Notes: generated by a model not told the origin, from the sequence alone. A stretch of DNA of 64,000 nt from Liolophura sinensis (GCF_032854445.1 NC_088304.1:35451551-35515550); one strand, 5' to 3'; counted from the stretch's first letter, positions 12,001 to 23,160 are shown. Program-made: numbers and translations.

Positions 12001-13590
12001 TTGACGGCTGGTATGCGAATGTCTGCTTGGTTGATGGCTGGTATGCGAATGTTTGCTTGGTTGACAGCTGGTATGCGAATGTCTGCTTGGTTGACGGTTG
12101 GTATTTGAATGTCTGTTTGGTTGACCTCTGGTATGCGAATGTCTGTTTGGTTGACAGCTGGCATGCGAATGACTGTTTGGTTGAGGGCTGATTTGCGAAT
12201 GCCTGTTTGGTTGACGGCTGGTATGCGAATGTCTATTTGGTTGACGGCTGGTAAACGAATGTCTGGTTTGGTTGACGGCTGGTATGCGAATATCTCCTTG
12301 GTTGATGGCTGGTATGCGAATGTTTGCTTGGTTGACAGCTGGTATGCGAATGTCTGCTTGGTTGACGGCTGGTATGCGAATGTCTGTTTTAATGACGGTT
12401 GGTATGCGAATGTCTGTTTGGTTGACCTCTGGTATGCGAATGTCTGTTTGGTTGACGGCTGGCATGCGAATGACTGTTTGGTTGACGGCTGGTATGCGAA
12501 TGTCTGTTTCATTGAGGGCTGGTATACGAATGTTTGTTTGGTTGACGGCTGGTATACGAATGTCTGCTTAGTTGACGGCTGGTATGCGAATGTCTGTTTG
12601 GTTGACGGCTGGTATGCGAATGTCTATTTGGTTGGCTGGTAAACGAATGTCTGGCTTGATTGACGGCTGGTATGCGAATGTCTGCTTGGTTGATGGCTGG
12701 TATGCGAATGTTTGCTTGGTTGACAGCTGGTATGCGAATGTCTGCTTGGTTGACGGTAGGTATTTGAATGTCTGTTTGGTTGACCTCTGGTATGCGAATG
12801 TCTGTTTGGTTGACAGCTGGCATGCGAATGACTGTTTGGTTGAGGGCTGATTTGCGAATGCCTGTTTGGTTGACGGCTGGTATGCGAATGTCTATTTGGT
12901 TGACGGCTGGTAAACGAATGTCTGGTTTGGTTGACGGCTGGTATGCGAATATCTGCTTGGTTGATGGCTGGTATGCGAATGTTTGCTTGGTTGATGGCTG
13001 GTATGCGAATGTCTGCTTGGTTGACGGCTGGTATGCGAATGTCTGTTTTAATGACGGTTGGTATGCGAATGTCTGTTTGGTTGACCTCTGGTATGCGAAT
13101 GTCTGTTTGGTTGACGGCTGGCATGCGAATGACTGTTTGGTTGACGGCTGGTATGCGAATGTCTGTTTCATTGAGGGCTGGTATACGAATGTCTGCTTGG
13201 TTGACGGCTGGTATACGAATGTCTGCTTAGTTGACGGCTGGTATGCGAATGTCTGTTTCGTTGACGGCTGGTATGCGAATGTCTGGCTTGGTTGACAGCT
13301 GGTATGCGAATGTCTGTTTTGGTTGACGGCTGGTATGCGAATGTCTGCTTGGTTGACCTCTGGTATGCGAATGTTTGTTTGGTTGACGGCTGGTATGCAA
13401 ATGTCTGTTTGGTTGACGGCTGGTATACGAATATCTGTTTCGTTAAGGGGTGGTATACGAATGTCTGCTTGGTTGACGGCTGGTATGCAAATGTCTGTTT
13501 TGGTTGACAGCTGGTATGCGAGTGTCTGTTTGGTTGACGGCTGGTATGCGAATGTCTTGTTTGGTTGACGGCTGGTATGCGAATGTCTGG
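9013..13590. repeat. 30-bp minisatellite, about 152 copies (4.6 kb)
   Basis: Units run TGGTTGACGGCTGGTATGCG then AATGTCTGTT, with scattered substitutions (CTGC for CTGT, GGCATG for GGTATG, GACAGC for GACGGC) and occasional 31-base units having an extra T in the TTTTGG run. Because the period is a multiple of three and the unit lacks stops in several frames, long repetitive frames appear on both strands (VDGWYANVCL on +; QPSTKQTFAY, NQTDIRIPAV and RQPNRHSHTS on -). They break at each 31-mer and lack any start, splice or signal context, so I treat them as by-products. Higher-order copies are present: 180 bp (11161 and 11341) and 659 bp (11971 and 12630). Confidence 0.97.
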
Positions 13591-14149
13591 GCGCATAGAT
13601 TATAACATTTTGGTGACTCCAACACCGAATTGCAAAGTTTTAGTTTTACGATAACCTTTATATATTTAAGTCCATTGTCGTTATAAGCAAAACATCCGCA
13701 TTAGCCAAGATTCAGCGTATCGATATTACATTTGTTGTAATGCTTTTTACGGTCTAAACAGTGTCTAAAGTTGCGAAATGTGCCAAACGTGAGTTGAATT
13801 CTCAGAAGGTACGAGTCTATAAAAATATGACTCAAAAGTTAATATGTGGTACTGAGTGTTTTATTCTGACCATAACGGAGGCTAGAGAAGTTTATTGTCG
13901 GTTTAGTGCTGTTCAGTGAGTAGAAGTAATAAATACAGCTGGCTGCTCCCACAGGTCAGACTTCTCTCGGATTGGAAAGACATGTAGACGAAGAATCGAC
14001 GACGAGGTTTTGAGACTTCATCAGTGAAAAACAATCGACTGATTTATCAACACACAGTTATTGGACTCATGGGGCTAACTGCCCTGCACAAACATCTCTA
14101 TGGCAAGCAGTAAATGTCGAATTATAATCTTCAAACACTACAGCAAGGA
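13591..14149. other. Non-coding spacer between array and TIR elements
   Basis: No gene recognised. Confidence 0.3.
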
Positions 14150-14708
14150 GAGTAAACCAGAGCGGCGATAACAGCGTGATAGTTAGCAAATAGTCATACG
14201 TAACCTCCGGCGAAGTTCCGTTAACATTTTACCTCGGCTCTGGTTTGTTTCAACTGTACACATCGATGCTCTACATGCTTACATCTCCTGTAGCACATCG
14301 GCGGAATTTTAATACTTAAACACTATATGCAGTGATGATAACAGAAATTAATTAGACGTCACTGCATGGTACAGAAGTAATCAAAATGTTGTCTTTAAGA
14401 TAATATAACATGAAAGCAATATAAAGAGACCAGGCCTCCATGCCTCAGTCCAGCAGCAGATTTTCCTCTTTCTTTTCAGGATGCCATAATGCCTTGCATT
14501 TCGGAAGCGCATCACTAATCGCTAATTCTACTTAAGTCATGGTGTTAGGAGCGTGTCAATTGCTACTATTTATACATTTACACGAATAAAACCCTGAATT
14601 AGTTAAATTGACAAGCGCCCGCATTTCACCGGTTACATTTGATCATTTGCAAACTACTACATTGTCGTCGCTGCTCTGCTTTCAATCTCCATGCTGTACG
14701 TCTTTAAT
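14150..14708. mobile_element. Non-autonomous DNA transposon with long TIRs (copy 1)
   Basis: The left end AGGAGAGTAAACCAGAGCGG…AGCAAATAGTCATACGTAAC and the right end GTTACATTTGATCATTTGCA…GAGATTGAAAG (in reverse) are inverted copies of about 80 bp. The same termini bound the element at 15238-16046 and, more compactly, 55575-55780. No transposase frame is present. I did not find a convincing target-site duplication, so the superfamily is open. Confidence 0.65.
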
Positions 14709-15237
14709 CATATCGTATGGTAAGTCTTTTTCGTATTTATGAGGCAGGCCATGTTTAGAGAAGTTCATGTTGGGAACTTTTTGGTTCTTCTCTGAAATCG
14801 TTTGAGAAAGTAAATCATGAAAGGAAAGACAGTGCTTTCCTGCTGAGCCAGCTAAGGTCACTTTAAGTAAGCGTTTAGGGGAATAGCCTTGATGTACAAA
14901 GATCGGTGCATCTTTTACGCAGAAACCCATCTGTAACGCCCGCTTGATTGTCCTAATAGGGACTTTTCCTGTCATTTTTGTTACAAAATTGCATTACACC
15001 ATTCTCCGAATTGCTGACTTATACAACGTCAGTCAACTAGACGGCTATGGATAACGGCACTTATTGATCATGCCAACAAACGTTAAAAATCATACCAGTT
15101 ACTTTTATTACGAAATAGTGTTTTAAAACAATACCATAATATTAGTAGTGAGCATTATATTAAGTGGGTTTTTTTTATCTGGTTAATTTGATTTTCTGAA
15201 TATTCTGACTTTCGTTATGGGCGCGGCATATATAATA
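14709..15237. other. Spacer between TIR elements
   Basis: A 97-codon minus-strand frame (14975 to 14682) ends inside the neighbouring repeat. It has a plausible amino-acid composition but no recognisable domain; not called as a gene. Confidence 0.3.
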
Positions 15238-16046
15238 AAAGACGTACATCATAGAGAATGAAACCAGGCAGCGACAACATTGTGATATCTGGCAAATGGT
15301 CAGACGTAACCGGTGAAACCTAGGGAAACCTTCTTTCTTTGACAGTGACATTCTAGCAGAGAGTAATATAACATGCTCCGGGAAAATAACCTCCGTGTGG
15401 ATTCATACCAGTATGGTGTTATGTTGAATTAGCTTAGAAAATGAGCTCCGGATCTCAAAACAGGTCTCCAGAGCATGAACATTTGTCTTTTGGCGAATGC
15501 AAATGTGATGTTGGTAGACACGTCCTGCCAAGAAACAGCTGCTTGAATGCAATCACTGTTTTCGTTACAAGAATGAAAAGGTATAGGGGTAAAAGTCAGT
15601 GAGGTACATACAGTTAAATGTTGCATGTTGGCTATTAGATACGAAGGTGAGAAAGGAAACGGCCCTAAAACCATTGCTCCTCGATGTGGCGAGTGTGTAC
15701 TCTATGTACATCATAAGCACAGATGCACAAAAAATATGACGTGTCACACAAAAAATATGACGTGTCACACAAAAAATATGACGTGTCACACAGAAAGTGC
15801 ATCATGTCAGTGGGAAGAGGGAAAATAAAACACAATGTGCAAAACCCTTGTTCTGTCAGGAAAAGCCATGGTGCCAGGGGGCGTGTATTTTGCTACTATT
15901 TATGCATTTACATGAACGGTTAGAATAAACCCTGACTGAGGTAAATTGACAAAAGGCCGTATCTCACCGGTTACGTGTGACCATTTGCCAGTCATGACAC
16001 TGTCGTCGATGCCCTGGTCTTACTCTCTATGATGTACGTCTTTAAT
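15238..16046. mobile_element. Non-autonomous DNA transposon with about 80-bp TIRs (copy 2, best preserved)
   Basis: The left TIR reads AAAGACGTACATCATAGAGA then ATGAAACCAGGCAGCGACAA…GGCAAATGGTCAGACGTAAC. The right TIR reversed reads AAAGACGTACATCATAGAGA then GTAAGACCAGGGCATCGACG…GGCAAATGGTCACACGTAAC. The inner part carries the family motif GCCATGGTGCCAGGGGGCGT and TATTTATGCATTTACATGAA, and encloses a three-copy 21-bp repeat with TGACGTGTCA. Minus-strand frames inside (15429-15789) show no transposase signature, so I read this as a deletion derivative of an unknown autonomous element. Confidence 0.75.
15726..15792. repeat. 21-bp tandem repeat, three copies, each with TGACGTGTCA
   Basis: Starts of TGACGTGTCA at 15737, 15758 and 15779 are exactly 21 bp apart, two helical turns of B-DNA. 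TGACGT is the core of CREB/ATF-type bZIP sites. It lies inside the transposon at 15238-16046. Confidence 0.85.
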
Positions 16047-16189
16047 TACATTGTATTCCTGCAAAAAACAGGATTCTGCCGGTGGACTATGCATCCCCGG
16101 GGTCTGGTCCCTTTGCATTGTTTTAATGTGATTGTATGTTAAATGTGGTGGCAACACGCCATTTTGAGTTATTCTAGACCTGTGACGTA

Positions 16190-16430
16190 AAATAAGTTGC
16201 AGTTAACATCACTGCATATTTTTTAACGTAATTCTGCTTAAGCCATGGTGCTAGGGTGAGTGTAAATTCCCACTATTTATGCATTTACATGAACAGTTAG
16301 AATAAAAGCCTGGCTGAGGTAAATTGACAGCAGGCCTTATTTCACCGGTTACGTGTGACCATTTGCCAGCTATCGCACTATCGTTACTGTTCTGGTTTTA
16401 CTCTTTGTACTGTAGGACTTTAATGATATT
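16190..16430 (+). repeat. Long-TIR element family, solo half
   Basis: Starts at AAGTTGCAGTTAACATCACT, then AATTCTGCTTAAGCCATGGT, TATTTATGCATTTACATGAA, ACCGGTTACGTGTGACCATT, and ends in CTGGTTTTACTCTTTGTACT. The matching left TIR is not seen next to it, so this is a half element. Confidence 0.75.
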
Positions 16431-17379
16431 GAAGAGCTTTCCTGAATTTCCTTCACATTGTGTATGAAATTTTTGGTTTAACTCGGTATTAAACTTACAC
16501 TTTCTAAAGTAGCTTCTTTGACCCACCTGTTATGTGACCGGAGTATCTTGATTTCACTAAGCATGCTACAGCCATTGTTTCATAATATATTGGTGCAAAA
16601 AATACGTACTGAATGATTTATCTGGGTACCGGTTTGAAGATAGTCGTATGGGCAAAAACAGATTCCTAAGGTCTTAAATCTTGACTAGACAGAATTGAAA
16701 AGGCTCCTTTTGGCGACGTGATGGATTTGTCATTTGTGGTATTGTGAATGTAACAGATGGTTAGGCGTTATTCAACGTAAATGAAGTCATTGGCTCAATA
16801 ATGACCAGACAATGACGTGCTGAAGCTAAGTAAGATTAAACTTCCATACCTAATGGCTTCTGAGCCGTTAATCACGTTTGATCCGTGAGAAGAAGGCGTT
16901 CATCGTGATCGTTCGCTCGACCCCGGACACAGCAGTAGTGGCAGATTTGTTTAACCTCAATCCTGTAACCGGATAGCCAAAGGGAGTGCCTTGATTGGCA
17001 AAGCCACGTTGATTCTCGTTTCTAGCACGTGCTTCTGACATTGATGCTTTGTCTTGGCCCCATTCTTGTTTCCCGTCATCCCCTGTTAACCCTTTCTATA
17101 TATATTCCCACTGTTAAAAAATAACAATACATTAAAATACGGAAAATTGCAATTAATGCGTGAAAGGAAAACAACATCATGGTGTATCCAGACAAACATT
17201 CTGATCTAAATCCACAGCTGAATGAGCAAGAGCTGGATTCGAACCTGTGACATCCTTCTAGTGCCAAGCGACTTTGGACTTTGGTGCTGAATGAGCCAGC
17301 ATTCAGTTAAGACTTCCCTGAGTCTTTAAATGTCTCCTTACAGCCCATTGTCTTTCTATCAGGTGTAACCACGTCAAAT
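16431..17379. other. Non-coding spacer
   Basis: No gene. At 17217-17290 the minus strand holds GGTTCGAATCC, a perfect tRNA B-box-like string, but no cloverleaf can be drawn around it; probably an old SINE head. Confidence 0.3.
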
Positions 17380-17610
17380 TACGTGCAATTAACATCACTG
17401 CAGTTTTCTTGTTTACCTAGTTCTGCTTAATCCATGGTACTAGGAGGCGAGTAATTTTGTTCTGTATAAACATTTGCATGAACAGCTAGAGTAAAACCCT
17501 GACTGAGGTAAACTGACAACGCCTTCTTTCGCTGGCTGTATGTGACCATTTACCAGCTATCACGCTGCTCTTTGTCGTTTTACTCTATATACTGTGCGTC
17601 TTTAATTATA
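17380..17610 (+). repeat. Long-TIR element family, solo half
   Basis: Same order of motifs as 16190-16430: GTGCAATTAACATCACTGCA, TTAATCCATGGTACTAGGAG, TTTGCATGAACAGCTAGAGT and TGTGACCATTTACCAGCTAT, ending near ATACTGTGCGTCTTTAATTA. Confidence 0.75.
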
Positions 17611-20012
17611 TGGAGGAACACCATTTACTTGTGGGAAAGTGTAAGTCATATCAGAAGTCATATAGCCAGAACGGAGCAGCTCTCATTTTCACCAGCCACG
17701 TTTTAATCCATCATCAGGCTATGAAAAGGGTTATGTAGTTATTACCCTGTGTGATAAAAGTTACATACTCGATTAGAAACTAATATTTCGCATATGTTAA
17801 ATGAAGAAGTGTCCCAATTTGGATATCATTGGATGTATATGTAACGGCGAATAATTCTGAACATCCTTGTTCAGGTAGTATGCTACTGTGGAGCAGTGAT
17901 TCCTGCTTACACAAGCATGTGTGCGTTTCACCGTGACGTGTGGTGCCCCTGTGTCCATTTACCACGTGTAAGTAATTATATCTCACGTTTTGTCCATGGA
18001 TTTGTTGCGGTGTTCTGGGGGGGGGGGGGGGTGAAAAGAATACTTGTAGGACTTCAGCACTACCCATGGAAAACCACTAAAAAAGAGCCCCCCCCCCCCA
18101 CTCCCATCCCACCCCCAGCGTGTGCGCCCGGGAATCAAAATATAACAGAATATACCTTTTAATAAGCCGTTTAAAGCATGCTGCTTCTCGGCCTGCACGC
18201 GTTCTCTCTGTCACATGACTAAAACGGTGTTGCATTAAACACCGATCATCCATTCATTTCAGTATTATATTCACCTTACACATATAGTTCGCTCCTGACA
18301 TTCTTTTCTAACTTTTGCAGGATTTTGGGATTTGCATTCATTTGGTTTACCTGTATCCGTTGAGAAACCCATGACGCCTGAGACTCTACGGCTTAATATG
18401 TTTGTGTTAAAAATACCATGGGGATAACTCAATTAGACACCACGGACTGACGTGATTCTATGTAATTTAAACTGAGTTTGGGTTTCTTTGGAATTTGGGT
18501 GATGTAAGTTGGCGAAGTATAAACCCGATTAGCAATCCATTTTCAGCTGTCATCAAATATATGTTTTTCTTTTCTTTCTGAACACCTTACAGCTGTCTTT
18601 TTTGCCTGTTCTTGGCCTTGGTCGGTTTCTTTTCTATTACTTTTGTATAGCCTTGATACACTCCTCCAGGGGCTATTCCACAGATTACATGGAATTGCTG
18701 TGGGTTAATTTATATGTCACGTCCCCATTATACAAACAAATCCCACTGTCAGCCAACTATACCGCTTATTCCTATGACCCGCTTCTTACATTCTCTAACA
18801 CTGGGGACGAAAGTTCAAATCCAAATCCCGCAGGATCGGTAGTAGATCTTCTAGTTGAGAAGGTTACACGTAACTCACCTGGCTATGCCTTCTACACCTG
18901 GTCGCTACACTGGATACTGAACACGAGGAAGGAAAACCCAATCATACTACCATATATCCTTTATACATTTTGTTGTTGTCTGTCAAAGATTTTACACGTG
19001 TTAAGCTAGTGTACGCATGACACTTAATGGTTTCCAAAAAGAACCCCCCAAAAGAGATACTGTTCGACGTGCAAAAAGCTATTTACGTCAAAAATTATTC
19101 CAATTTGAAATTCGGAATCATTTCTGCCTGACGTTGTGTTAGAGAGGCGAGCCAACGCGCTAATTGGATGGGACATTAGCACGGTAGTATGAGAAGATGT
19201 CTAACAAGTGTAACATTATGGAGGGTGACTGTATGTTTAGCGTGTCACCAACCCTTTAAAATATTTCCACGCCTGACTCTTACTCGGTGGAACCCGCTTC
19301 TTCATTTCCCTTAGAGTTCTCAGCATGAAAAATTACCTGCTAGAGTAACTCTTCTAGCTAAATAGTTGGTTTTATTGATCCTTTGCTGTGCTAATCTATT
19401 CAACGAGAAAACGAGATCATGCTGCTCTAGTTCATGAATGACTTGACGTCAGCTTTGGTCTACCAAGCACAGAATGCCCCAAGTGCTACGTCTGACCTCA
19501 CCCCCTCCAGCTCTGCGATCTTGGAGCTCTGTCTCTTCCTTGTTAAGGGGACCCCCTGTGATCCCTAGGTAACCGGTAAGCACTCGGTGTATTGTGGATT
19601 TCCTCATCGATTGGCTCTACTTAGAAAAAAAATCAATTGTAATATCCTATGGGTTTTTCGGGGATTTTTGGTCCTCGAGGATATTTCTTAAGTGAAAATC
19701 AACCCAATTAGAATTCGTCATGAGACTCTGTTTACTCAAAACTAAACAGCTCGAGCATCAATTTGCAACCAAAAAGCTCAAGTTCGATAGCGAATCTGGG
19801 ATTTACCACATTCGAAAAATGGTGTCATTGATATCCGCCCGCGAGTCGAGACCATTCCGTCCGATTGGTCAGTGTATGGTTGTAATTCCAACCAATCGAT
19901 TGTTCGATCTTCTGGTCCATTTCGCATTCACAATGAGCAGCCCGCCGCCAGGTCTATTGTTCCCGTCAGGTATTCCCTTCAACAACTGGCATTATTAATA
20001 CTTAACTACTTT
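17611..20012. other. Upstream region of the K2P coding exon, nothing else recognised
   Basis: A G-run at about 18018-18031 and a C-run at 18089-18099 could pair as a GC stem. At 18205-18262 the string TCACATGACTAAAACGGTGT…CATCCATTCATTT looks like a SINE-2 tail. The 135-codon frame at 18602-19009 and the 92-codon frame at 19720-19998 show no domain and are not called. Confidence 0.35.
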
Positions 20013-20028
20013 TCTGTTTTAATTGCAG
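20013..20028 (+). other. Splice acceptor before the K2P coding exon
   Basis: TTCTGTTTTAATTGCAG ends at 20028: a pyrimidine-rich tract and CAG, with a possible branch point TTAAC near 20002. It predicts that the exon carrying the start codon begins at 20029 and that transcription starts further upstream. Confidence 0.6.
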
Positions 20029-20273
20029 AAAACCTTTAGATGGTTTGCCCGGAGCCACAGTCACCGCTTGATGAGTCTTTCCTTTTTCCCCTTGGAGGCT
20101 GGCACGGTATTAGCAGACTGGATCCGATATGGGAACACCATCGTTCCTGAGGTGTATTTGTGAATATGGCCCTGGTTGACCATCTAACAGTAGGGGTATA
20201 ACTACTTAAGCCATGACTCAAATCGGGTGAGAATCACAAAAGACAGTTTGGCTAAAAGAGCTTTCTGTTCACC
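20029..20273 (+). other. Predicted 5' UTR part of the K2P exon
   Basis: Runs from the acceptor to the start codon at 20274. In the channel frame there is a TAA at 20253, 21 bp before the ATG, so the coding region cannot extend upstream within this exon. The start sits in CACCATGT, with A at -3 as animal initiation favours. Confidence 0.6.
20040..20150 (+). other. Upstream open reading frame (36 codons) in the K2P 5' UTR
   Basis: ATG at 20040 opens a frame of 36 codons beginning MVCPEPQSP and closing at TGA 20148-20150, 123 bp before the channel ATG. If the exon begins at 20029 this ATG would be read before the channel start and could lower channel translation. The context (TTTAGATGG) is G at +4 but T at -3, so leaky scanning is likely. 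Function is inference. Confidence 0.4.
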
Positions 20274-21156
20274 ATGTCGAGGAAAGTTTATATGAGGGCG
20301 CCGGTAATTAACGAAATACAGGCGGACAAAACTTCTGACGGATCGGAACGAAAAGGAGCGAAACGATCAAAGGGAAAATCAAGACGATGTTGTGGTAAAA
20401 GTCGTGTGAGAGAAAGTGAGTCTGGTGAGACGGAGAGGGAAGGAACATTATGTGGATGCTGTCAAAAGTCTAGATCAAAACGAACAGAGAGTTTGGACAA
20501 AGCCACTGAGTGTTTTCTGGGCGAGGATTCGCCCAAGTGTGATAAAGTGCACGATCAAAATGGCAAACAAACTACGGAATCATCAGGTTCCCCTCCGGAA
20601 ACTCCCAAGAGGGGTTATTGCGCGTGCTGTTGTCCATCCAAACCGAAACGGATGGCCATTCCTTGCGACGAGCCGGGTTCCGGAGATCCGGAGTCGGGAC
20701 AGCGTACATGTGCTTCGTTTTGCCGTCGTCGTTGTTGTTGTTGTTGTAAAAACGTGACGGCGAAACAAGCGAAGAAAAATTGTGTGATTTGTTGTAAGAA
20801 AACGTTAGCCTTTTTCTTTTCCCACGTGGGACTATGCTCGCTGGTGGTGGGTTACTCTATAGCCGGTGGGTTTATATTCCAGAGCCTGGAAGCTCCGTTT
20901 GAACTGAAAGAACGTAGCAATGTCGCGGAGAGGCGACAGTTCTATGTGGAACGGTTGTGGAACGTTACAGAACAGCTGAATATCCTGTACGAGCTTAATT
21001 GGACGAGTCTTGCGAACGACGTTTTGGTGGACTTTCAGGTGGAGGTATACCGGGCCACAAAGGAGAAAGGTTGGAACGGTCAGGACGGGCTACAGGAGCT
21101 ACAGTGGTCCTTCACCGGTGCGCTACTCTACTCTGTTACCGTCATAACCACAATAG
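20274..21156 (+). CDS. Two-pore-domain potassium (K2P/TWIK-type) channel, coding exon 1
   Basis: K2P channels are plasma-membrane dimers that carry background K+ current and set resting potential. This exon gives residues 1-294 and the first base of codon 295. Residues 1-177 are cytosolic, rich in Lys/Arg/Ser and hold 22 cysteines in clusters (39-40, 60-63, 116-120, 150-158, 170-174), several followed by basic residues; that is unusual for the family. M1 spans about 178-204 (FFSHVGLCSLVVGYSIAGGF). The extracellular cap follows, with N-glycosylation sequons at Asn230 (NVT) and Asn242 (NWT). Pore helix 1 begins at WSFTGALLYSVTVITTIG. The exon ends ATAG|GTAGGT, inside the filter Gly codon (phase 1). 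An in-frame stop precedes the ATG. Translated past the donor, the frame meets a stop after seven more codons. The subfamily cannot be settled from this alone. Confidence 0.93.
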
Positions 21157-21186
21157 GTAGGTATTTAAAATATAAGTAAAGATATA

Positions 21187-21410
21187 CAGCTTATAGGGTA
21201 AAAAGGAGAGACGATAGTGTGATATCTGGTAAATGGTCACACATAGACGACATAGAATGGTCACAAATGGACAGCCTCCTGTCCATTTACCTCAGATAGG
21301 GCGATATTTTAGCTCTTTATGTAAATGTTTAAATAGTAACAAATTGCACGCCCCTTAGCACCTTAAGCAGAATCAGGTAAAAATGCACCGTTAACTGCAA
21401 TGTGTTATTT
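21187..21410 (-). repeat. Long-TIR element family copy in the K2P intron
   Basis: Starts 30 bp after the splice donor. It reads AAAAAGGAGAGACGATAGTGTGATATCTGGTAAATGGTCACACATAG, then TGTCCATTTACCTCAGATAG, CACGCCCCTTAGCACCTTAA and GCAGAATCAGGTAAAAATGC: the reverse complement of the order at 16190-16430. Confidence 0.75.
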
Positions 21411-23160
21411 GTCATTTGTTCAGTAAACATTATTATACTGCATGGTGTCCTCAAGGCTAATTTTTTCTGAGGTGATTTAAAGAGGCTAGATATGACGTCA
21501 GGCACGGAATTTTTGCGAAAATGTTGATCACGCGGTGTGCTTTTGTGTCACATAACATCAGACAAAGGTGGGATTTTATTTTCGTACCTCCCTCAGAAAA
21601 CATACAAAGGAGGTATTGATTTCATGCTAATTTCTTATAAAATAGGGATTAATTCCAACGCAGTTCGATCAGCACCATTTAAATGAGTTCTTTTTTTAAC
21701 ACAAGGCTTGGGAAATGGAATGTCTCTTTATTAACACTACTTACACACTATAGTGCTCATAGCTTTGGTTAAATAGTGTGTTTAAAAATATCCCCCAAGC
21801 CCAGGTGTTAGGTGCTGTCAGAAACTCGACCTTATAGGTGTCTTATATGTTCATGTCATATTTAGTAGCATGGGGTCGTGGTTACACGGCTGTTGTGCCA
21901 TCGTGTTCACAGAGGTCAAGCCAGTGTCATTAAACACCATGGTTATATTATGTATTTCTTCGTTACGACATTCAGATTACGTTAGACAAGAAATACTTTT
22001 AGCAGAGAGAATTGTGTCAGTGCGTTATACGCCTATGCGCATATATGTACACCGTCTAGATTGACTGCATTGTCACTGGAGCGACGTTACTAAAACTTAC
22101 CCAAAGCAATATTAAGAATTTCTGTGTTCACCAATCTGTGCCCATTGGAGTATGTATGTGGTTAATCTAATAATGAGACTGTGGCATTCTTCTCTCTATG
22201 TATTTCTCGTTATGCTGATTGGCTGTTGATGAGTGGAGTGTCTGGCTGGTTCCAATCTACACCAGACGACCTTGACCTTGTTAGTCACCCTCTAAAATAG
22301 AGTTCCCATAGACCTGCGTGCAGCTTGAAGTCCGGAAGTTTGTCAGACAATCCAATTGGCGAGCTGTGTATGCCTTGTTGGATACTTATTCAAGGTACCA
22401 GTACTGTATGAGTTACCAAAACGTTTCAGTAGGACAAGATCAATCAAAATGTGGAAGCTTGATTGATAAGTGTTTGGTTCCACTTTCAAATAAGTCTACT
22501 TCATTCAGGGATATATACCACATTGTTCTTCGTAATGTCTCTTATGTAGCTTTGAACTGGCCCGTCAGCGACTTGGCGGGAATGAAATCAGCTATAAAGT
22601 GGGAAGCAAATTAATAGACAAAAGATAGAATTTTGCTGTCAGCCAAACTCAATTAGCGTGAAACGGGATACGCGACAATGATGTTGGTTTGTTGACAACT
22701 TCATGTGTCCAGGAAAACCAAAAAATGAAATACAAATAAAACTGGCATGGCTGATTGGTCATGTATGTATTTGAATCCAGGGAATGCATTCAGCTGTTTT
22801 AGTTTGTGTTACAATCCTGAGATACCATAGTTTCAAACCTGGTAGGATATTTTAGAATATAAAAGGCTACTGCATGAATAACACTCAAACTAGAGAACTT
22901 AAAGCCCCATACCGAGGCAGCTACGTACTACGTCAAGGCTGCTCCCAAACAACAAACCAATTTCACTGAGATTCTTGTGGAAAGCTTGCTTTCGTCAATG
23001 GGTTCTCCAGAAAAATTTCCAGGATATAACTTAATAAAGAGGTGTATAAACTTACGGGAGAGTCATTTCATGAGGCTCTACTTCGATGTGGCCTTGGCAC
23101 TTGTTTAAGTCATCCATGGAGAGTACGGCGCTACCGAATCCTGTTTACCGTCATGCACAT
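21411..23160. other. Intronic sequence, nothing recognised
   Basis: The frames at 21870-22064 and 22318-22614 have no recognisable domain. No repeat seen. Confidence 0.35.

Noticed and set aside
9013-13590. Repetitive open frames of up to 523 codons (VDGWYANVCL-type on +, QPSTKQTFAY-type on -)
   Set aside because: They arise from a 30-bp period without stops, occur in several frames on both strands at once, shift frame at every 31-bp unit, and have no signal peptide, unique flanking domain or splice context.
9013-13590. CRISPR-like array
   Set aside because: There are no unique spacers: the whole 30-bp unit repeats contiguously, and the genome is eukaryotic.
14682-14975. 97-codon minus-strand gene
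   Set aside because: Protein-like composition but no domain, and its 3' end runs into a transposon TIR shared with other loci.
17217-17290. tRNA gene on the minus strand (GGTTCGAATCC)
   Set aside because: Perfect B-box-like string but no cloverleaf; likely an old SINE relic.
18602-19009. 135-codon gene on + just upstream of the channel
   Set aside because: Hydrophobic start but no recognised family, no splice or Kozak support, and stop-poor stretches of this size are expected in 64 kb.
20416-20768. Alternative frames inside K2P exon 1
   Set aside because: Shadows of the channel frame, which is supported by membrane segments, filter motif and splice junction.
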